Assembly: GCA_014281115.1 (NCBI GenBank)
Contig: JACONQ010000014.1
Location: 744,001-808,000, forward strand
Origin: Laburnicola sp. R22_1
Taxonomy: Eukaryota > Ascomycota > Dothideomycetes > Pleosporales > Didymosphaeriaceae
Direction: 5' to 3'
DNA: 64,000 bases
In this document: piece after piece, positions 24,766 to 36,768 of the stretch
Layout of the letters: every line of letters begins with the position of its first letter
Position numbering within the stretch: position 1 is the first letter of the stretch
The notes under the pieces: model-generated
Told to the model about the DNA's origin: nothing
Database searches by the model: none
What the model saw: only the letters and a program-made list of their open reading frames with translations
Program-made: the position numbers and the translations under genes

Positions 24766-26115
24766 TACGAGACGCTCCATGTGACGCTAGTCGCTCTCTT
24801 TGGGTGCTAGGGGACATGCTTCACCTCCTCTATGCTCGCTAGAGCTCTCTCTCTCGAAGCGTTTGAGTATAGCCTCTGGCTCCATAGGCCATATGCCAGT
24901 GGCTTCAAAGAAATTGAGGATCGTCTCTGTTGTGAAGGCAGACTGCCAGGCACCCTAGAACAATAGGAAGAAGTCTCCCTTAGTAACTGGGATGAGCCCT
25001 TGGCTCCTTTAGAGGTGGCTAGAGAGCTCCTTAAAGTAGCTACTTAAGCGAGGCTTAAAGCAAACAACATTAAGTGGCTAAAGCGTGTGAGTAGAGTAAG
25101 GGGGAAACACAGCCAGGAGTATACGATAGGAGTCGCAGTAGTCAATAAAGTCCTTTGTAAGGTGACTGCCATAGCCGTTAAGTATGAGGAGACGCCAGTC
25201 CCTCCCGCGACGCGCTTTCTACTTCGTATAGCGATTGAATACCTGCTCTAGCCACGCCAATCCAATATCGTTGTTCGTCCATCCTAACAGAGATGAAGCC
25301 ACAAAGACGTCGTGTTGCCCGGCTTCAATAGCGGCCACCCATGAGGCCTGCAGTGAGCTGTTCGCCAACTGGTAGATGAGGCCGGGCGAGAGAGCACTCC
25401 CATCTGCGCAGACGGCTGCTAGGAGGGTGATCCACTCACAAGAGCCATCTTGGAGAGCTGCAGTGACCTCCCTACGCTCCCACATCTGACGGCTGAACAC
25501 TTGTTTAGAGCGGCTAAGTACACCGATTATGAAGCCCTTCTCATCCATATTGTATATATAGCGAGGCTCCAAGCCGTACTAAGTGAGCTTGGAGTGTAGC
25601 AGCTTGAAGTACGCCTTGTACTTGTCCTTAGAGTCAGCTCTGTGGCGTGTGGCGTCCATCCCGAGGGTGTATTTAGAGGTGAGATGCTTATGGTTTCGGC
25701 TCAAGAAGCGCGTAACCCAGGCATTAGAGGCGCTCTTGGAGGAGATCTTAGAGGCGAAATTTCGTATTATCTCTCTTGTAGGTGGTAGCCCTCGCTTTGT
25801 TAAGCCTCTAATATACTCTACAAGCTCGTACTCTTGTTGCGGGCTAGGAGTAGTTGATCGCGATGTTTGGCTTCCCGTGGGCGCTGACGACCTTGGTGTC
25901 TTTGAGTCAACGTAGTCTTTGGTACACCGAACTGACGAGCAATTGCGCGGTACGAAAAGTGTTCTCCTGGTTCTAGCGAATCAATTGCTGCAATCGCGTC
26001 ATCAATCGGAGCCATAGTGGTGGAGTTACGACGCGTTAAAGTTGGTGGCTTGTCTGGTGTTTTGGTGTTCGTGACCCGTTACGCGACGTGGCCCGTTACG
26101 CGCACGGACATGGTA

Positions 26116-26640
26116 ACAGAAGCCGTGACCTCGGCCCTTCAACAGCCGACGTATTCGACTTCACGCTCATGCCCAAAGGATGATTTCCTATAGCAACAAC
26201 CTTACCACGCCGCAGCACCTCAGCTTAAGAAGCTTCCTCATGGATTTAAGCCTTTCTTGGATAATGCCTCCACCCTTTTATTTGGCCCCCACAACTGACA
26301 GTCCGGCACAGAGAGGGCACGGAGTCATCGCCAATCTCCGACGCGAACTATTCCACGGCCCCTATGCTCAAGTCCGACCACCCAGCGCCACTGCGTATGA
26401 TGAGTAAGTCTTGCTAAGATGGCGTCTCGCTGTTTAGCTCCTGGTATGGACATCTGTACGCAATTAGCATAGGCGGAGGGACTTCGTGATGGGTGGAGTC
26501 CGCTCGTATACGCTGCCGATCTTGCTATATGACGGCTTTGTAGGGAAGGTTTGTTGATCATCAACTTACTTCGTTCTTTTCATGTGTGCTATTTGGTCCT
26601 CCAGTCACTCTTTTTTTGCAGTCCTTCATCCGTTTTGAAA
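26116..26640. other. intergenic, GH71 upstream region
   Basis: No gene recognised. The 3' part should hold the GH71 promoter; no clear control site was identified. Confidence 0.4.
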
Positions 26641-28003
26641 ATGCGCGCTTCGACTTCTTCTATAGCCCTTGGGCTGCTGGCGGCTGTGGCCAACGCGACT
26701 CCGTTGCAGACAACCGCTATCAAGAGACAGGATGGCGCGGGAAAGATAGTCGCAGCACATTTCATGGTACCTATTCGTAACCGTTCCCTCTACCCTATCA
26801 CCAAACTAAGAGATATAGATTGGCATCATGGCAAACCGCGAAAGCGCCGCCGACTACGACGCCGACATGCAAATAGCCACCGCCGCCGGCATCGACGCCT
26901 TCGCCCTCAACATAGCCAAAGACTCCTACACCGACACCCAGCTCAACTACGCCTACGAAAGCGCCGCCAACAACGGCATGAAAGTCTTCATCTCCTTCGA
27001 CTACAACTACTTCCAGACAGACGAGAACGCCCTCGTCGGCGCCAAGCTAAAAGAATACTGCGCGAAAGAAAGCCAGCTCAAGATCTCCGGAAAATGCTTC
27101 GCCTCAACCTTCAACGGCGACACGGACCCCTCGAAACTCTTCGACGCAAAATCGGTCCGCGCCGCAGCCGGAACGGACCTGTACCTCGTGCCCAACCTCT
27201 CACCTGGAGGCATCCGCGACGCGACGTCCGTCGACGACATCGACGGCTCCTTCAACTGGATCGGCTGGGACAGCAACGGCGCCAACCGCGCACCCACCAA
27301 CGGCGTCAACGTCACCACCTCCGACTTCGACGCCCAGTACACGGCCTGGCTCGGCGGGAAAACCTACATGGCGCCCGTGTCCCCCTGGTTCTTCACCAAC
27401 TTCGCCTCCAAAGCGTGGAACTTCCCCGGCGACCTGCTCTGGTTCCGCCGCTGGAACGAGATCCTGGCCCTCGCGCCGCAGATGCTGGAAATCATCACGT
27501 GGAACGACTACGGCGAGTCGCACTATGTCGGGGCGGACGCGGAGACGGATAAGCACGCTGATGACGGGTCCGGCGCGTGGGCGAACAACATGCCGCATGG
27601 GGGCTGGCTCGAGATGGCCCAGCCGTACATTGCGGCTTTCAAAGCCGGCGCAAAGGAAGTCACCGTCGCAGAGGAGAAACTTATTTACTGGTACAGGCCG
27701 AGTCCCAAGGCGGCGTGCGGGGCTTTCGACGGCATCGAAACGCTCCAGGATGCTGTCTTTGTCGTTGCTATGCTCAAGACGGCTGGGACGGTGACGGTTA
27801 CGTCAGGGGGAAACGAGAAGAGCTTCGAGGCTCCGGCTGGGGCTAGTGCGTACCACGTCGATATGGGGACTGGCAAGCAAACTTTCAGTCTTGCGCGCGA
27901 TGGTGCAGATGTCTTCAGTGGTACAGGTACGCTTGAGATCTCGGAGAATTGTAGCCCCATCAACCTCAACGCGTTCGTGGGTACCGTCAAGGGCGCCTCT
28001 TGA
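26641..28003 (+). CDS. GH71 endo-1,3-alpha-glucanase (mutanase), secreted
   Basis: Exons 26641-26766 and 26819-28003 give 436 aa. The signal peptide MRASTSSIALGLLAAVANA is followed by a short propeptide ending in KR (Kex2-type site). The join gives IVAAHFM-IGIMANRESAADYD, the usual GH71 opening. Other family blocks: GIDAFALNIAKDSYTD, YESAANNGMKVFISFDYN, FNWIGWDSN, SPWFFTNF, WNEIL and EIITWNDYGESHYVG; acidic residues in these are likely catalytic. It is about the size of a single catalytic domain plus a small C-terminal beta domain, with no CBM24 repeat. Known members (EC 3.2.1.59) cleave alpha-1,3-glucan of fungal cell walls, in cell separation, remodelling or attack on other fungi. The coding strand is C-rich until about 27490, then G-rich. 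Confidence 0.93.
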
Positions 28004-28549
28004 TCTGCACCCCGCGTAGTCCTTGGGATGGAGTTGTGGCATGCAAGTAGCTAGAGTCCGCGAGGGATGGGATGATCGATGCGTGTTGTATAGTACTAGA
28101 TGAGCAATACCATGGTTGACTATACTGAACGTTTGTCCTGCGGCTGTGTGCCTTACCTTGTTGTGTTTTCTTCTCGTCTAGAAATTCGACGCTAGCATGG
28201 TTGCATGTGTTGCTTTGATATTCTACATAGCAACAGTCTGTGCAGTTCCTGCCCGGGTCTGGAACTTTCTACCTAGCCAGCTAGTCTATTTAACATAGCG
28301 AATCGGTGATGGTTATTATTGGACTATAAATGCCCAAGTTCAACATCAGTCAGTGCATTGACAAATATGTGTGTGGAACCTCGGCCCAAGAAGAAGAATA
28401 TACCGCATCTATCTACTCCAGCGCTGCTGTTCCACCCCAATCCCAAGCCAAAGTGAAGAAAAAACCAAAGGTATCCATTTCCTTTCCATCCCCCAACGCC
28501 CCTTTCCCTAGTAGATATAAATTCAAAACCAACGACGAAAACAAACACA
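28004..28549. other. convergent 3' region
   Basis: Spacer between the GH71 stop and the minus-strand membrane-protein stop. Nothing else seen. Confidence 0.45.
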
Positions 28550-29786
28550 TCACTGCTGCACCTGGCTCACATGTCCACCCGCCGCCGGTCCACCCCACTC
28601 ACTCTCATCATCACTCCCCACATCCGTCCAACTCGACGGCGTCATAATGCCCCTATTCTCACCCATTTCGCTGAATCCCGCTTCGGAGAAGCCAGCCTCG
28701 GTGAAGCCGCTTTCGGAGAAGGTTTCAGAGCGCGCGTCGTGGTCCGTATCGTTTTGCATGCTGAGGATGGCGATGTCGTCGGCTTGGCTGTCTACCACGG
28801 ATGCACCAGTGAAGCCGGAGTGATCGGAGCGCGGAGTGAGGGTGCCGGTGGACACGATTTCGGCTTCGTCGTCGTCGAGGGCGTGCGGGTTGGAGGCGGA
28901 GGTTGTGAAGGAGTAGAATGATTGGGCGTTGGGGTCTTCGGCTTCGGGGTGGGGAACCGATGCTGTTTGCGGGTCTTCTGGGTGCAGGTAGATGGATTCG
29001 GGAGTGAGGTCGATGAGCGGGGCGGCAGGGGGTGAGGAGACGTGGTCGTCGCCCTCGATAGTGGCGGAGCTCTCGCGGGTGTTGGATTCGGTGTATGTGA
29101 ACGATTTCGGGGAGGAAGCTTCTTCGTTGTCGTGATCGAATAAGACGTGGTCATCTGAGAAGGGATTCGCGACAGCAGCCGCAGCCGCAGCACCAGCAGC
29201 AAAACCAGCGAGGCCGCGTTGTCGAAGACCACCGTTCGAAGCCTCGGCACCGGTTGCTTGTGCTTGTGCCGTCGATGCGTCGTTCTTGAGCATGCCGTCG
29301 CTGCCGACCAAGTCGTCAAAGCTGCGCTGGCTCGCATCCGTCTTCCGGCGCTGCCTCCGCCCAGCCAGCTCGACATCCTCCTGTCCAATGCGGGCCAGCT
29401 CGTCCAGGTCTACCGCGATACCTTCCTCCCGTGCCCGTCGAATCAGCTCATTGCGATTTCTCCTTACGAGCTCCTCTCGCTTCCGCTTGCGCTCCCCGAA
29501 GTCGTCCGAGGATTCGGACGGCCGGCGGGCCTGTATGTCATCACCGAGGGAGTTGAGCGCGACGACAAGCTTGCGACGGGACTGGTCGACCCATTGTCGG
29601 ACCTGGGGCGACTCGTAGATGGCGATGCCGGCGGCGACGATGACCGAGGCGGCGATAATGAGGCCTGTTCGGAAGAGCGGTTGGCATTCAGAACTCTCAT
29701 CAACAGGAAGAAAGCACGAAAGGGGGAGCTAGGAGACGTGGCATGGAGCCCAGCGTGGGCTTACCTTTAGCTAGTGGCGCAGGCAT
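28550..29786 (-). CDS. conserved fungal single-pass membrane protein
   Basis: Exons 29765-29786 and 28550-29664 (100-nt intron) give 378 aa. The first exon encodes MPAPLAKG, and the second opens at once with a membrane helix (LIIAASVIVAAGIAIYES), so the start is secure. A basic amphipathic stretch follows: QVRQWVDQSRRKLVVALNSL, then a charged helix with RKRKREELVRRNRNELIRRA. From about residue 150 the protein is acidic, Ser/Thr/Pro-rich and probably disordered (an Ala-rich patch, PFSDDHVLFDHD, ESGFTEAGFSEAGFSEM repeats, SSWTDVGSDDESEWGG). I recognise the N-terminal layout as conserved in filamentous ascomycetes but know no assigned function. The topology suggests a signal-anchored protein with a large disordered tail, possibly mitochondrial or ER. 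The C-terminus could contain an unseen intron. Confidence 0.75.
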
Positions 29787-30218
29787 AATGGCGGGTTGCT
29801 TGCTAGCACTTCAGCAGATGCAGGTATATCGCGCAGCGAAGCAAAAGGCGTGTAGGGTGAGGTTAGGAGAGGTATAAACGGCAGCCTGGCGGCTTTTAAT
29901 GGGAGTGAGAAGGCACCGTCGCGGCAGTGTCGTCGTAATGGTACCGCCACCCACCCCGAGTCCGAGCGCGGCTTTGGCGGCGGGGCATTCACACTGTTTC
30001 ATCCGTGGTAGATCTGGCCGCTAAACCCGGCGCTTCGTGCACCAGTGTGGAAGCATCACGAGCACTCCGAATTCGCCAACAATTATTAGTTACATCTGAT
30101 TCTGCATGGGAGCTTTCTACTCGACATGTATGGATGAATACACAGTTTTTTAGCCACTGGATTCCTCTAATTCGTCGGCGCCAACGATACAAATGCATAT
30201 ACAAGCCATGTAGACTGA
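29787..30218. other. intergenic
   Basis: Promoter of the upstream-facing membrane-protein gene and 3' end of the MFS gene. No other feature recognised. Confidence 0.45.
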
Positions 30219-32036
30219 TCAGGCGCGATACTCGCCGTCCTCCTCTACCTTCTGCTTGACTGCATGGTCAGACTGTATGGCCCAGAAGCACGCAACAATC
30301 CCCAGAATGCTGGAGCCAAGTGTGACATAATATGCTGCCTTGTAGCAAGTGAGCCCCTCGTCGCAGCTTCGCTCGCCACCGGGCTGCACGTCCGAGTGCG
30401 AATCGTACACTGCGCCGTAGAACAAGTTGTAGATGTTGCCACTCACGACCGGCGCTAGCGTCATAAACCCCCAATTCACGGCGAATCCATCAGGGCCGAA
30501 GGCGTCTACCACGACTGCGGGGAAGACGCCGAACAAAATGCCATAGGCAAGACCATTGAGCCCTGAGACGGCGAATAGGTGGTTGGGGTCCTGGATCCGG
30601 GTAGCGCAGATTTGGGCAATCATGAACACCGTCCCCGATGCCGCAACGCACCAGAAGCGGGAGCCGCCCAAGCGTTTTACAATCAGATCGGACCCAACGC
30701 CTGACGTTAATCGACCCAGAAAGGAGCACAACGAGATCATCGAGACATGCCAGAGTTGACGGTGCGCGACGAAGTCTTTACTCGCCGAGTCATCCCAGTG
30801 GTTCCACAGGGCCTGGACATCGTGACCAATGTTGCTGTCGGTGTTAACAAGGTCTCAAGATGCGTGGTTGAGAGACGTACTTGATTGTCATCAATCCAAC
30901 CCCTGTCAGCAACCCCATCATGATCCACAGTTGCCAGAATTTGTACTTGTAAAGCAGGGCCACTCCAGTGATGTCTATGCAATGTGAGTGACTCGATTTA
31001 TGGCTAGCTGCGTCGTCCTCTGGAGGTATATCGCCAGGTCCGGACAAGAGGGAGGAAGTTTCGTCTGAATCGCCAGCCTGTTCGTCATTGTCTGGATGAT
31101 ACGGTTGGCAAAGACCAGGGGCTTGTAGACTGGATAAGAAACTGGTTACTTACTAACTTCGGGCGGCGGTATTAACGAAGTAATGTATTTGTTGCTATTC
31201 TTACTACCGTTGGACTTGGTTCGGTGCAGTACATTGGAGTCTCTGCGGCTGCGCTCGCTGGTAGGCAGAACAGCGTAGGCGGCGCCGGTTTTGTGATCAA
31301 CGACATGTAGGAACGGCAGCGCAGCAAGGACAACCATGGATGTTCCAAAAGAGAGCAAGAGAAGCAGACTGGAGGTATTTCCGGGGAATGCAAGGCCGGC
31401 AATGAGCGTGTAAAAGAATGCGCTCAAGCCAAATGCAGCCAGTGGAAAGGCTGTCGCGGTGCCCCTATGGGTTGGCCAGTTCAACGTAGCAACCTTCAAG
31501 GCTGACTGAAAGGCAGCACAGCTGCCTACTCCGCTGAGAAAGGAGCAGAAGGATATCAGGGCTACGCTCATGGAGCCGGCTCCCTCGTCGTAAGCTTGCC
31601 CTGTTAGCGCGTGGCTTCGTACCGTCACGGCTTGACGTACCGATATGTATTGGATAGTAGCCCGCGAACAGGCAGAGCATACCCATGACGCCTGCAAGAC
31701 GCGGGCTCTTCCTATCTGCGATGATGCCGACAGGTATCCCCGCAGCGTACATGCCCAGATTGCCAGAGGTGCCCTGGATTTACGGTGAGTGGTGAAGTGG
31801 ATGTATGAATGCGCGCGAGGATCGTACGATGATGTTGCTCTGGGTCGCCGAGAGATTCAGCTTTTCGGCGAACTGCGGTGCCCATGCTGAATAGGCATAC
31901 TGTGGGACATTAGTTGTGGCTGCGATCGGACACTGACCAAACCTACATTGGTGCCACAGGCAAGCGCGATGGCGGTCGCGGCGACAACGGATACGATGCG
32001 CGTCTTCTGGTGCGTCGGCGTCTCGGGGATGACCAT
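30219..32036 (-). CDS. MFS transporter with nodulin-like domain (MCH1/YMR155W type)
   Basis: Six exons: 31947-32036, 31828-31899, 31641-31773, 31154-31600, 30881-31091 and 30219-30834, in phase, giving 522 aa. The intron between exons 4 and 5 is placed at 31092-31153 because a nearer AG would leave only 24 nt and the wrong frame. About 12 membrane helices are visible. Features: KTRIVSVVAATAIALACGTN (TM1), YAYSAWAPQFAEKLNLS, GIPVGIIADRKSPR (MFS loop 2-3), a long charged central loop with SDETSSLLSGPGD, then GLMTINNIGHDVQALW and FLGRLTSGVGSDLIVKRLG in the second half. This matches fungal nodulin-like MFS proteins such as yeast Mch1, usually vacuolar. The substrate is unknown. It is divergent from tms1. 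Confidence 0.85.
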
Positions 32037-32408
32037 TGTGCTCCTGGAGAGCGAACAGAGGCTATGGCCACAGCGATATCATCAGATAACGTGGTAGCGG
32101 GGCGTGGTGGGACGCGTGGACACGGCGGCAGCTGATGGACGCAGGTGGGCTGGAATGCACGACACGACGGTGGATTTTCCTGCGGCATGGGACGGTGGAA
32201 ATGAGCGGAAAAAACAAGCAACTATTCACCACACATACAGCTTCGCCGTGCGATTGAACTGCAGAGGGTCATCGCATCCGCGAGCGGAGATAAGCATCGC
32301 AGACGCCAAGCCCTTGGGGGCGTGCCACATGCGCCAGCGCCCAACGTCACCAGGCGCCGACGCCGGCCTCTCTCTCCGCAGACACACCTCCTCTCGCGCA
32401 TCGCAACC
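32037..32408. promoter_or_regulatory. shared MFS/tms1 divergent promoter
   Basis: A 372-bp interval lies between oppositely oriented start codons and must contain both promoters. No factor site assigned. Confidence 0.55.
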
Positions 32409-33969
32409 ATGGGCGCCCTCTTGTCCATCCCGATGATGGCGCTTCCCGGCGTCGGCACCGTACGTAGGCCCTCTACATACACCCCGGGTGTTTTGCGCTG
32501 CTAACAGGTCCAGCTCTGGGGCGTCGCCGCGTCGTGCTGCGGAGCAGCCACCTGCAGCGCCGTCTTTGGCTCATGCGGCGGCAAGTGTGGGAACAGTATC
32601 GCTACCCGTATCGCCTACGCCCTCATCCTCCTCATCAACTCGATCGTCTCGTGGATCATGCTCACCGACTGGGCGATGAAGAAGCTTTCCCACCTCACAC
32701 TGGACTACGTCGACATCAAGTGTCACGGCGAGCAATGTTACGGATACGTCGCGGTGCAGCGCATAAACTTTGCCCTCGGTTTCTTCCACATCCTCATGGC
32801 CTTGATGCTCATCGGCGTCCGCAGCTCAAAGGACGGTCGCGCGCCCATTCAAAACGGCTTCTGGGGTCCCAAAATCATCGGATGGATTGTCATGGTCGTG
32901 CTAACCTTCTTCATTCCAAACTCGTTCTTCATCGTTTGGGGCAACTACTTCGCCATGATTGGCGCCTGTCTCTTCCTGCTTATTGGCCTGGTTCTCCTCG
33001 TCGATCTAGCGCACAACTGGGCCGAATACTGCCAAGAGAAGATCGAGGTCACTGAGTCCAGGGTCTGGACCGGGATGCTCGTGGGTTCGGCACTCGTCAT
33101 GTATCTGGCTTCATTCGCCATGACCGTTGTCATGTACATCTTCTTTGCAAGGAGCGGGTGCGGAATGAACCAGGCTGCAATCACAGTACGTGTTTTGCCC
33201 AATCTGGTATACCCTCCACTAACATCAGCAGATCAACCTGATTCTACTTCTCCTCTCTTCCATTGTTTCGATCCACCCAGCGGTTCAGAATGTCAATCCT
33301 CGCGCTGGTCTTGCCCAATCAGCAATCGTCGCCATATACTGCACATACCTCACCATGTCTGCTGTTGGAATGGAGCCCGATGATCACCAATGCAATCCGC
33401 TCGTTCGGGCCCGTGGTACCCGTAAAGCTACCATTATCATTGGCGCTATTGTCACTTTTGTCACCGTTGCGTACACTACCACGCGTGCGGCTACCTACGG
33501 CCTGGCATTAGGTGCACAGGGCAACTCTTACGGAAACGGATACTCTCAGGTTGGGACCGAAGACTACGAACATGGTCTCGTACATCAGCAACCCGAGTCG
33601 CGTCGTGAAATGCGCGCCGCCGCTCTTCGCGCTGCCGTTGAGTCCGGCTCGCTTCCTGCTTCCGCACTCGACGAATCTGATAGCGATGACGAGGACGACG
33701 CACCATCCAAGAACGCGCGGGACGACGAACGAAACGCGACCCAGTACAACTACTCACTTTTCCACGTAATTTTCTTCCTGAGCACGACCTGGGTTGCTAC
33801 GCTCCTGACCACCAACTTCGACGAGAAGGACATGTCGAATGATTTTGTGCCTGTAGGACGAACATACTGGGCTAGCTGGGCCAAGATTATCAGTGCATGG
33901 GTATGCTATGGAATCTATACCTGGAGTTTGGTTGCTCCGCTCGTGTTGCCGGATCGCTTTGATTACTAA
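32409..33969 (+). CDS. tms1: SERINC/TMS1 family membrane protein
   Basis: Exons 32409-32459, 32514-33185 and 33232-33969 give 486 aa. The N-terminus MGALLSIPMMALPGVGT joins LWGVAASCCGAATC, the hallmark start of the family. An alternative acceptor 6 nt upstream (32508) would add two residues in frame. Further family blocks: SCGGKCGNSIATRIAYALIL, RINFALGFFHILMALM, GFWGPKIIGWI, WAEYCQEK, MEPDDHQCNPL, YNYSLFHVIFFLSTTWVATLLTNF-like sequence, and YTWSLVAPLVLPDRFDY at the end. About ten membrane helices and an acidic loop (ESDSDDEDD) are seen. SERINC proteins have been linked to serine and lipid incorporation into membranes and to lipid scrambling; the yeast member is Tms1. The exact activity is inferred from the family. 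Confidence 0.93.
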
Positions 33970-34647
33970 GGTTAATGAGTCTGGAGGGGTGGATATCTGG
34001 ACTTGGGCGCTGCATTGTAATATCATTTTGTGGTTCTTGTAATGCTTAAGACTTTCCTTTCTATGCATATACCCATATACTATCATTCTCAAACTTGTCG
34101 CAGGTTGAGCTACTGTGTTGACTCTTTTTTATTTACTAAAGATATTTGGTGCTGAGCACTTTCAAGTAGTTATACTGGAACTTTTTATGGGGTATTAGAG
34201 CGTGTGAGAAGATGGTTCTGGATTGGTGACAGGAAGTATCGATAGGAATTGCTAATTATAGGAAGTGGGAATGTAGCGAGAGTATCAGCTTGAGAACGAT
34301 ATGGTTTGAATATAGAAAGAGATATGTAGGTGAAGAGTGATGCGGGGATGGATGTGTGAGAGGTGAATGCTGAGCTGAACTGGCTGGTATGACGACGTGG
34401 GCTTGGTGAGTATCAAGACGGAAGATATCTTGCATGTAGGCTATGGGCGGAAGCCAGATATGGCATATTGTATTTTCGTAGCACGGTGTGCGGTCGTTGG
34501 ATGTGTCGGTGAATAATCAGAGCAATCATCGTCGTTGGATGTGACCAAGTAGACACATCACCTCCGCCCATCACTATCCCAACATTGTCACGCATCCAAC
34601 TGCGCACTTTTCAGTATACTGCTCATTTTTTCCACCTTCCTCCCAGC
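33970..34647. other. intergenic
   Basis: 3' region of tms1, moderately AT-rich. No gene or repeat recognised. Confidence 0.4.
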
Positions 34648-35211
34648 ATGTCCTGCCTTTCTCACCCAACCATACTTTGTATTGCAATCTTCCACGTCCC
34701 TCTAATGATGCCCCTACTAAAATCCCTCCTCCCCACCTTCCTCCCACGCCCCACGGCCCACCACACACCCAGCACGCTCCAACGCAAAACCACCGCCCTA
34801 CGCACCTCCCTCTCCAAAGCCGAAACGCACCTCGCCACCCTAAAAACCCGCGTAACAAGCACGCTCGACAGCTACGAATCTCACTACTGTTTCCTCCGCT
34901 CTGTAGCGTATGAAGCTGTGCGCTCAGACGTGATTTTGCAAAGGAATGCAGAGCGTTTAGAGGAGATGAGGAGGGGGTTGGAGGAGGCGTTGGAGGAGGT
35001 GGAGTCTGCGTTGGTGGTTGCGGGGTTGAAGGTTAGGGGGTTGGGGGAGGAGGTTGAGTGGTTGGTGGGGGAGAATGAGAGGTTGAGGGGGTTGGTGGAT
35101 GGGGATAGGGAGGGGAGGGTGGGTGGTGAGGGGGTGAGGAGGAGGAGGAGGGCGGAGGAGAGGTGGGTGGGGGTGGAGAGGGAGGGGGTGGATAGTGGAG
35201 GGTGTGTGTAG
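34648..35211 (+). CDS. hypothetical short coiled-coil protein
   Basis: A 187-aa frame from the ATG at 34648; a nested MM at 34705 is an alternative start. I do not recognise it. The N-terminus is hydrophobic (CLSHPTILCIAIFHVPLMM). The middle (TALRTSLSKAETHLATLKTR, then VILQRNAERLEEMRRGLEEA and EEVEWLVGENERLRGLV) forms heptad-like helices. The C-terminus is Arg/Glu/Gly-rich. The coding strand switches from C-rich (34690-34900) to almost pure G/A with T (34960-35210), a pattern seen in other genes here, which supports its being real. Apparent frames on the opposite strand are Pro/His/Leu-rich shadows. No intron was needed. Confidence 0.45.
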   Translation: MSCLSHPTILCIAIFHVPLMMPLLKSLLPTFLPRPTAHHTPSTLQRKTTALRTSLSKAETHLATLKTRVTSTLDSYESHYCFLRSVAYEAVRSDVILQRNAERLEEMRRGLEEALEEVESALVVAGLKVRGLGEEVEWLVGENERLRGLVDGDREGRVGGEGVRRRRRAEERWVGVEREGVDSGGCV

Positions 35212-36768
35212 GTGAGGTGTTGGTTTTGATGTGGTGCTGGAGATGCGTGTGCTACTAAGCTGTGGAGATGATGCTTTGGGTTGTGTGTTGGGTGCGCTCA
35301 TTTGGTGGCTGCGTGTTTCGGGTTGGATATGGTTTTCAGTGCGATACTACACATCAAAATGCTCTTGGTCAAGGTTGCGAGTGAACGTGTAAATTGGCTT
35401 GATTTGGTGAGCCTCAAGGAAGAATTGCACTACCAAAGTTAGATTCCTTTTAAAGGTCGAGGTGCCATCAAGCGCTCCCCCATACTCTAAAGATGAAGGA
35501 TTGAACAACCCATGCCATGGTAAACATACAAAAACTCCTTCTCTCGCTTCTGATACGTTCCTTGAATATACCGAATCATTTCAGTTTATACACTCGACCA
35601 AAAACGACACAGTCCGTTAAATCCAGACACTTTCAATTTTCCAATCTGAGTTAACAGAAACAGGCTGTGTGATGGTCAAAATATTGATTAACTTTGGTCG
35701 TGAGAGGTTCGAGTTTAGTTCGAGTCCTCACATGGTTGTTATATAGTATTTCAAGGCCAATACTATGCACAGTCTTGGGACATAGAATCTCATTGTCCAG
35801 TCAGCCTTCTGGTTTACTGGAACAACGGAAAAGCGAATAGAAAAACTGGCAAGCGAGAAACCGAAAGACAAGCAGGACAAGGTCAAAAATGAAACTAGCT
35901 AGTGGTTTAAGATAGAGTAGGGGTAAGGTAACGCATGCATGCGGAAAATTTGAAGAAAAGTAGCACCATAATCGCGATGTCTGGAGTGTAATAAGGAATT
36001 TAGAGTATATCCTCGGTGCAGACGTCACTACGACGACAATAACAATGACATGCATTCAACTGTCCTCGGTTGGAAGGACATCGTAGCTTTTGGGAAAATT
36101 GCATCTGCGGGACGAAAGGAGGCGCTGCGTAGTAATAATAGAGCTGCGGTGTTTCATCTAAACCTCGGCAGATCGGCTCAGCCTTGCCAAGATCGGAGTT
36201 TGGAAACGACAGCGCGTTCAAGCAATCAGATGCTGCATGTTTGTATCGCGAGAGAGACCGGTAAACTTCATGTTCTAGGGCCGACTGCGCGTCATTACGG
36301 ACATTCGTTCAAACGATCTAAAAGCTTCCATGGAAATCAAAGAGTGTTTCACCATGCGCATCTCGAGGTGCCGCGCGAGCTAGGTAGTGAATAGGCAGGG
36401 AGAGTGGAGCAATTTGAGAAGGTCCAGATGTCGGAGGAGGCTTAGACGAAGCGTTGATGTCTTCGGACTTGGAAGATCCTGCTCCCCCACAAAAAAGAAT
36501 ACGTTGAGTCGTGCGAAAATGCCAATGCCAATAGGCATTTCGGAGATGCAGAGGCGTCAGTATCGGACACGGTGGGGTCCGCCCGTGGCGGGTTTTCAGC
36601 TGCACTGAGTACCTAAGGTATAAGAGTCCCGACAATCCTTCTTGTAAGAACTTGATTCAAAACCAAAACATTCATCGCTCTTTCTTCATTCAACACTATC
36701 CATTCACTTCCACTTCAACGAGCTAGTCTCATTTACAAACAACCCTTTACAACCTTATAACTATCATC
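35212..36768. other. gene-poor interval, 1.56 kb
   Basis: No supported gene. The last 110 bp are pyrimidine-rich with CATTCA-type motifs and are probably promoter and 5' UTR of the small secreted protein gene. Confidence 0.4.

Larger units (their letters stand above)
22026..26015 (-). pseudogene. outer-element DDE transposase, decayed and split
   Basis: The N-terminus (from 26015, MAPIDDAIAAIDSLEPGEHF) is an HTH_psq-type DNA-binding start. The catalytic core continues through 25572-25219 with NMDEKG around the first Asp. The C-terminal part reappears on the far side of the nested element (EYYGGAVFWSPRKLREAR, 22490-22269) and a stop equivalent to the intact copy's lies at 22026-22028. Several stops and frameshifts break it even without the insertion. 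The nested element lies between codons of an LV/RSAV motif that aligns with RLVRSAVED of the intact transposase. Confidence 0.85.
21873..26113 (-). mobile_element. outer pogo/Fot1-type transposon, interrupted
   Basis: Inverted ends of about 50 bp begin at 21873 and end at 26113, differing at a few positions. They are flanked by TA at 21871-21872 and 26114-26115, the target duplication expected of Tc1/mariner-pogo elements. Removing the nested element (22655-24765) and its extra TA leaves about 2128 bp, close to the 2113 bp of the intact relative at 48801-50913. Each end carries two copies of CGCGTAACGGGCCAC separated by 2 bp. The transposase is on the minus strand and is broken. Confidence 0.9.

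Noticed and set aside
21873..26113. A Starship-type giant element or captain recombinase
   Set aside because: No tyrosine recombinase is visible; the ends, TA duplications and DDE domain define ordinary pogo elements.
31092..31153. Shorter intron (24 nt) between MFS exons 4 and 5
   Set aside because: Too short for a spliceosomal intron and it puts the next exon out of frame; the 62-nt choice solves both.
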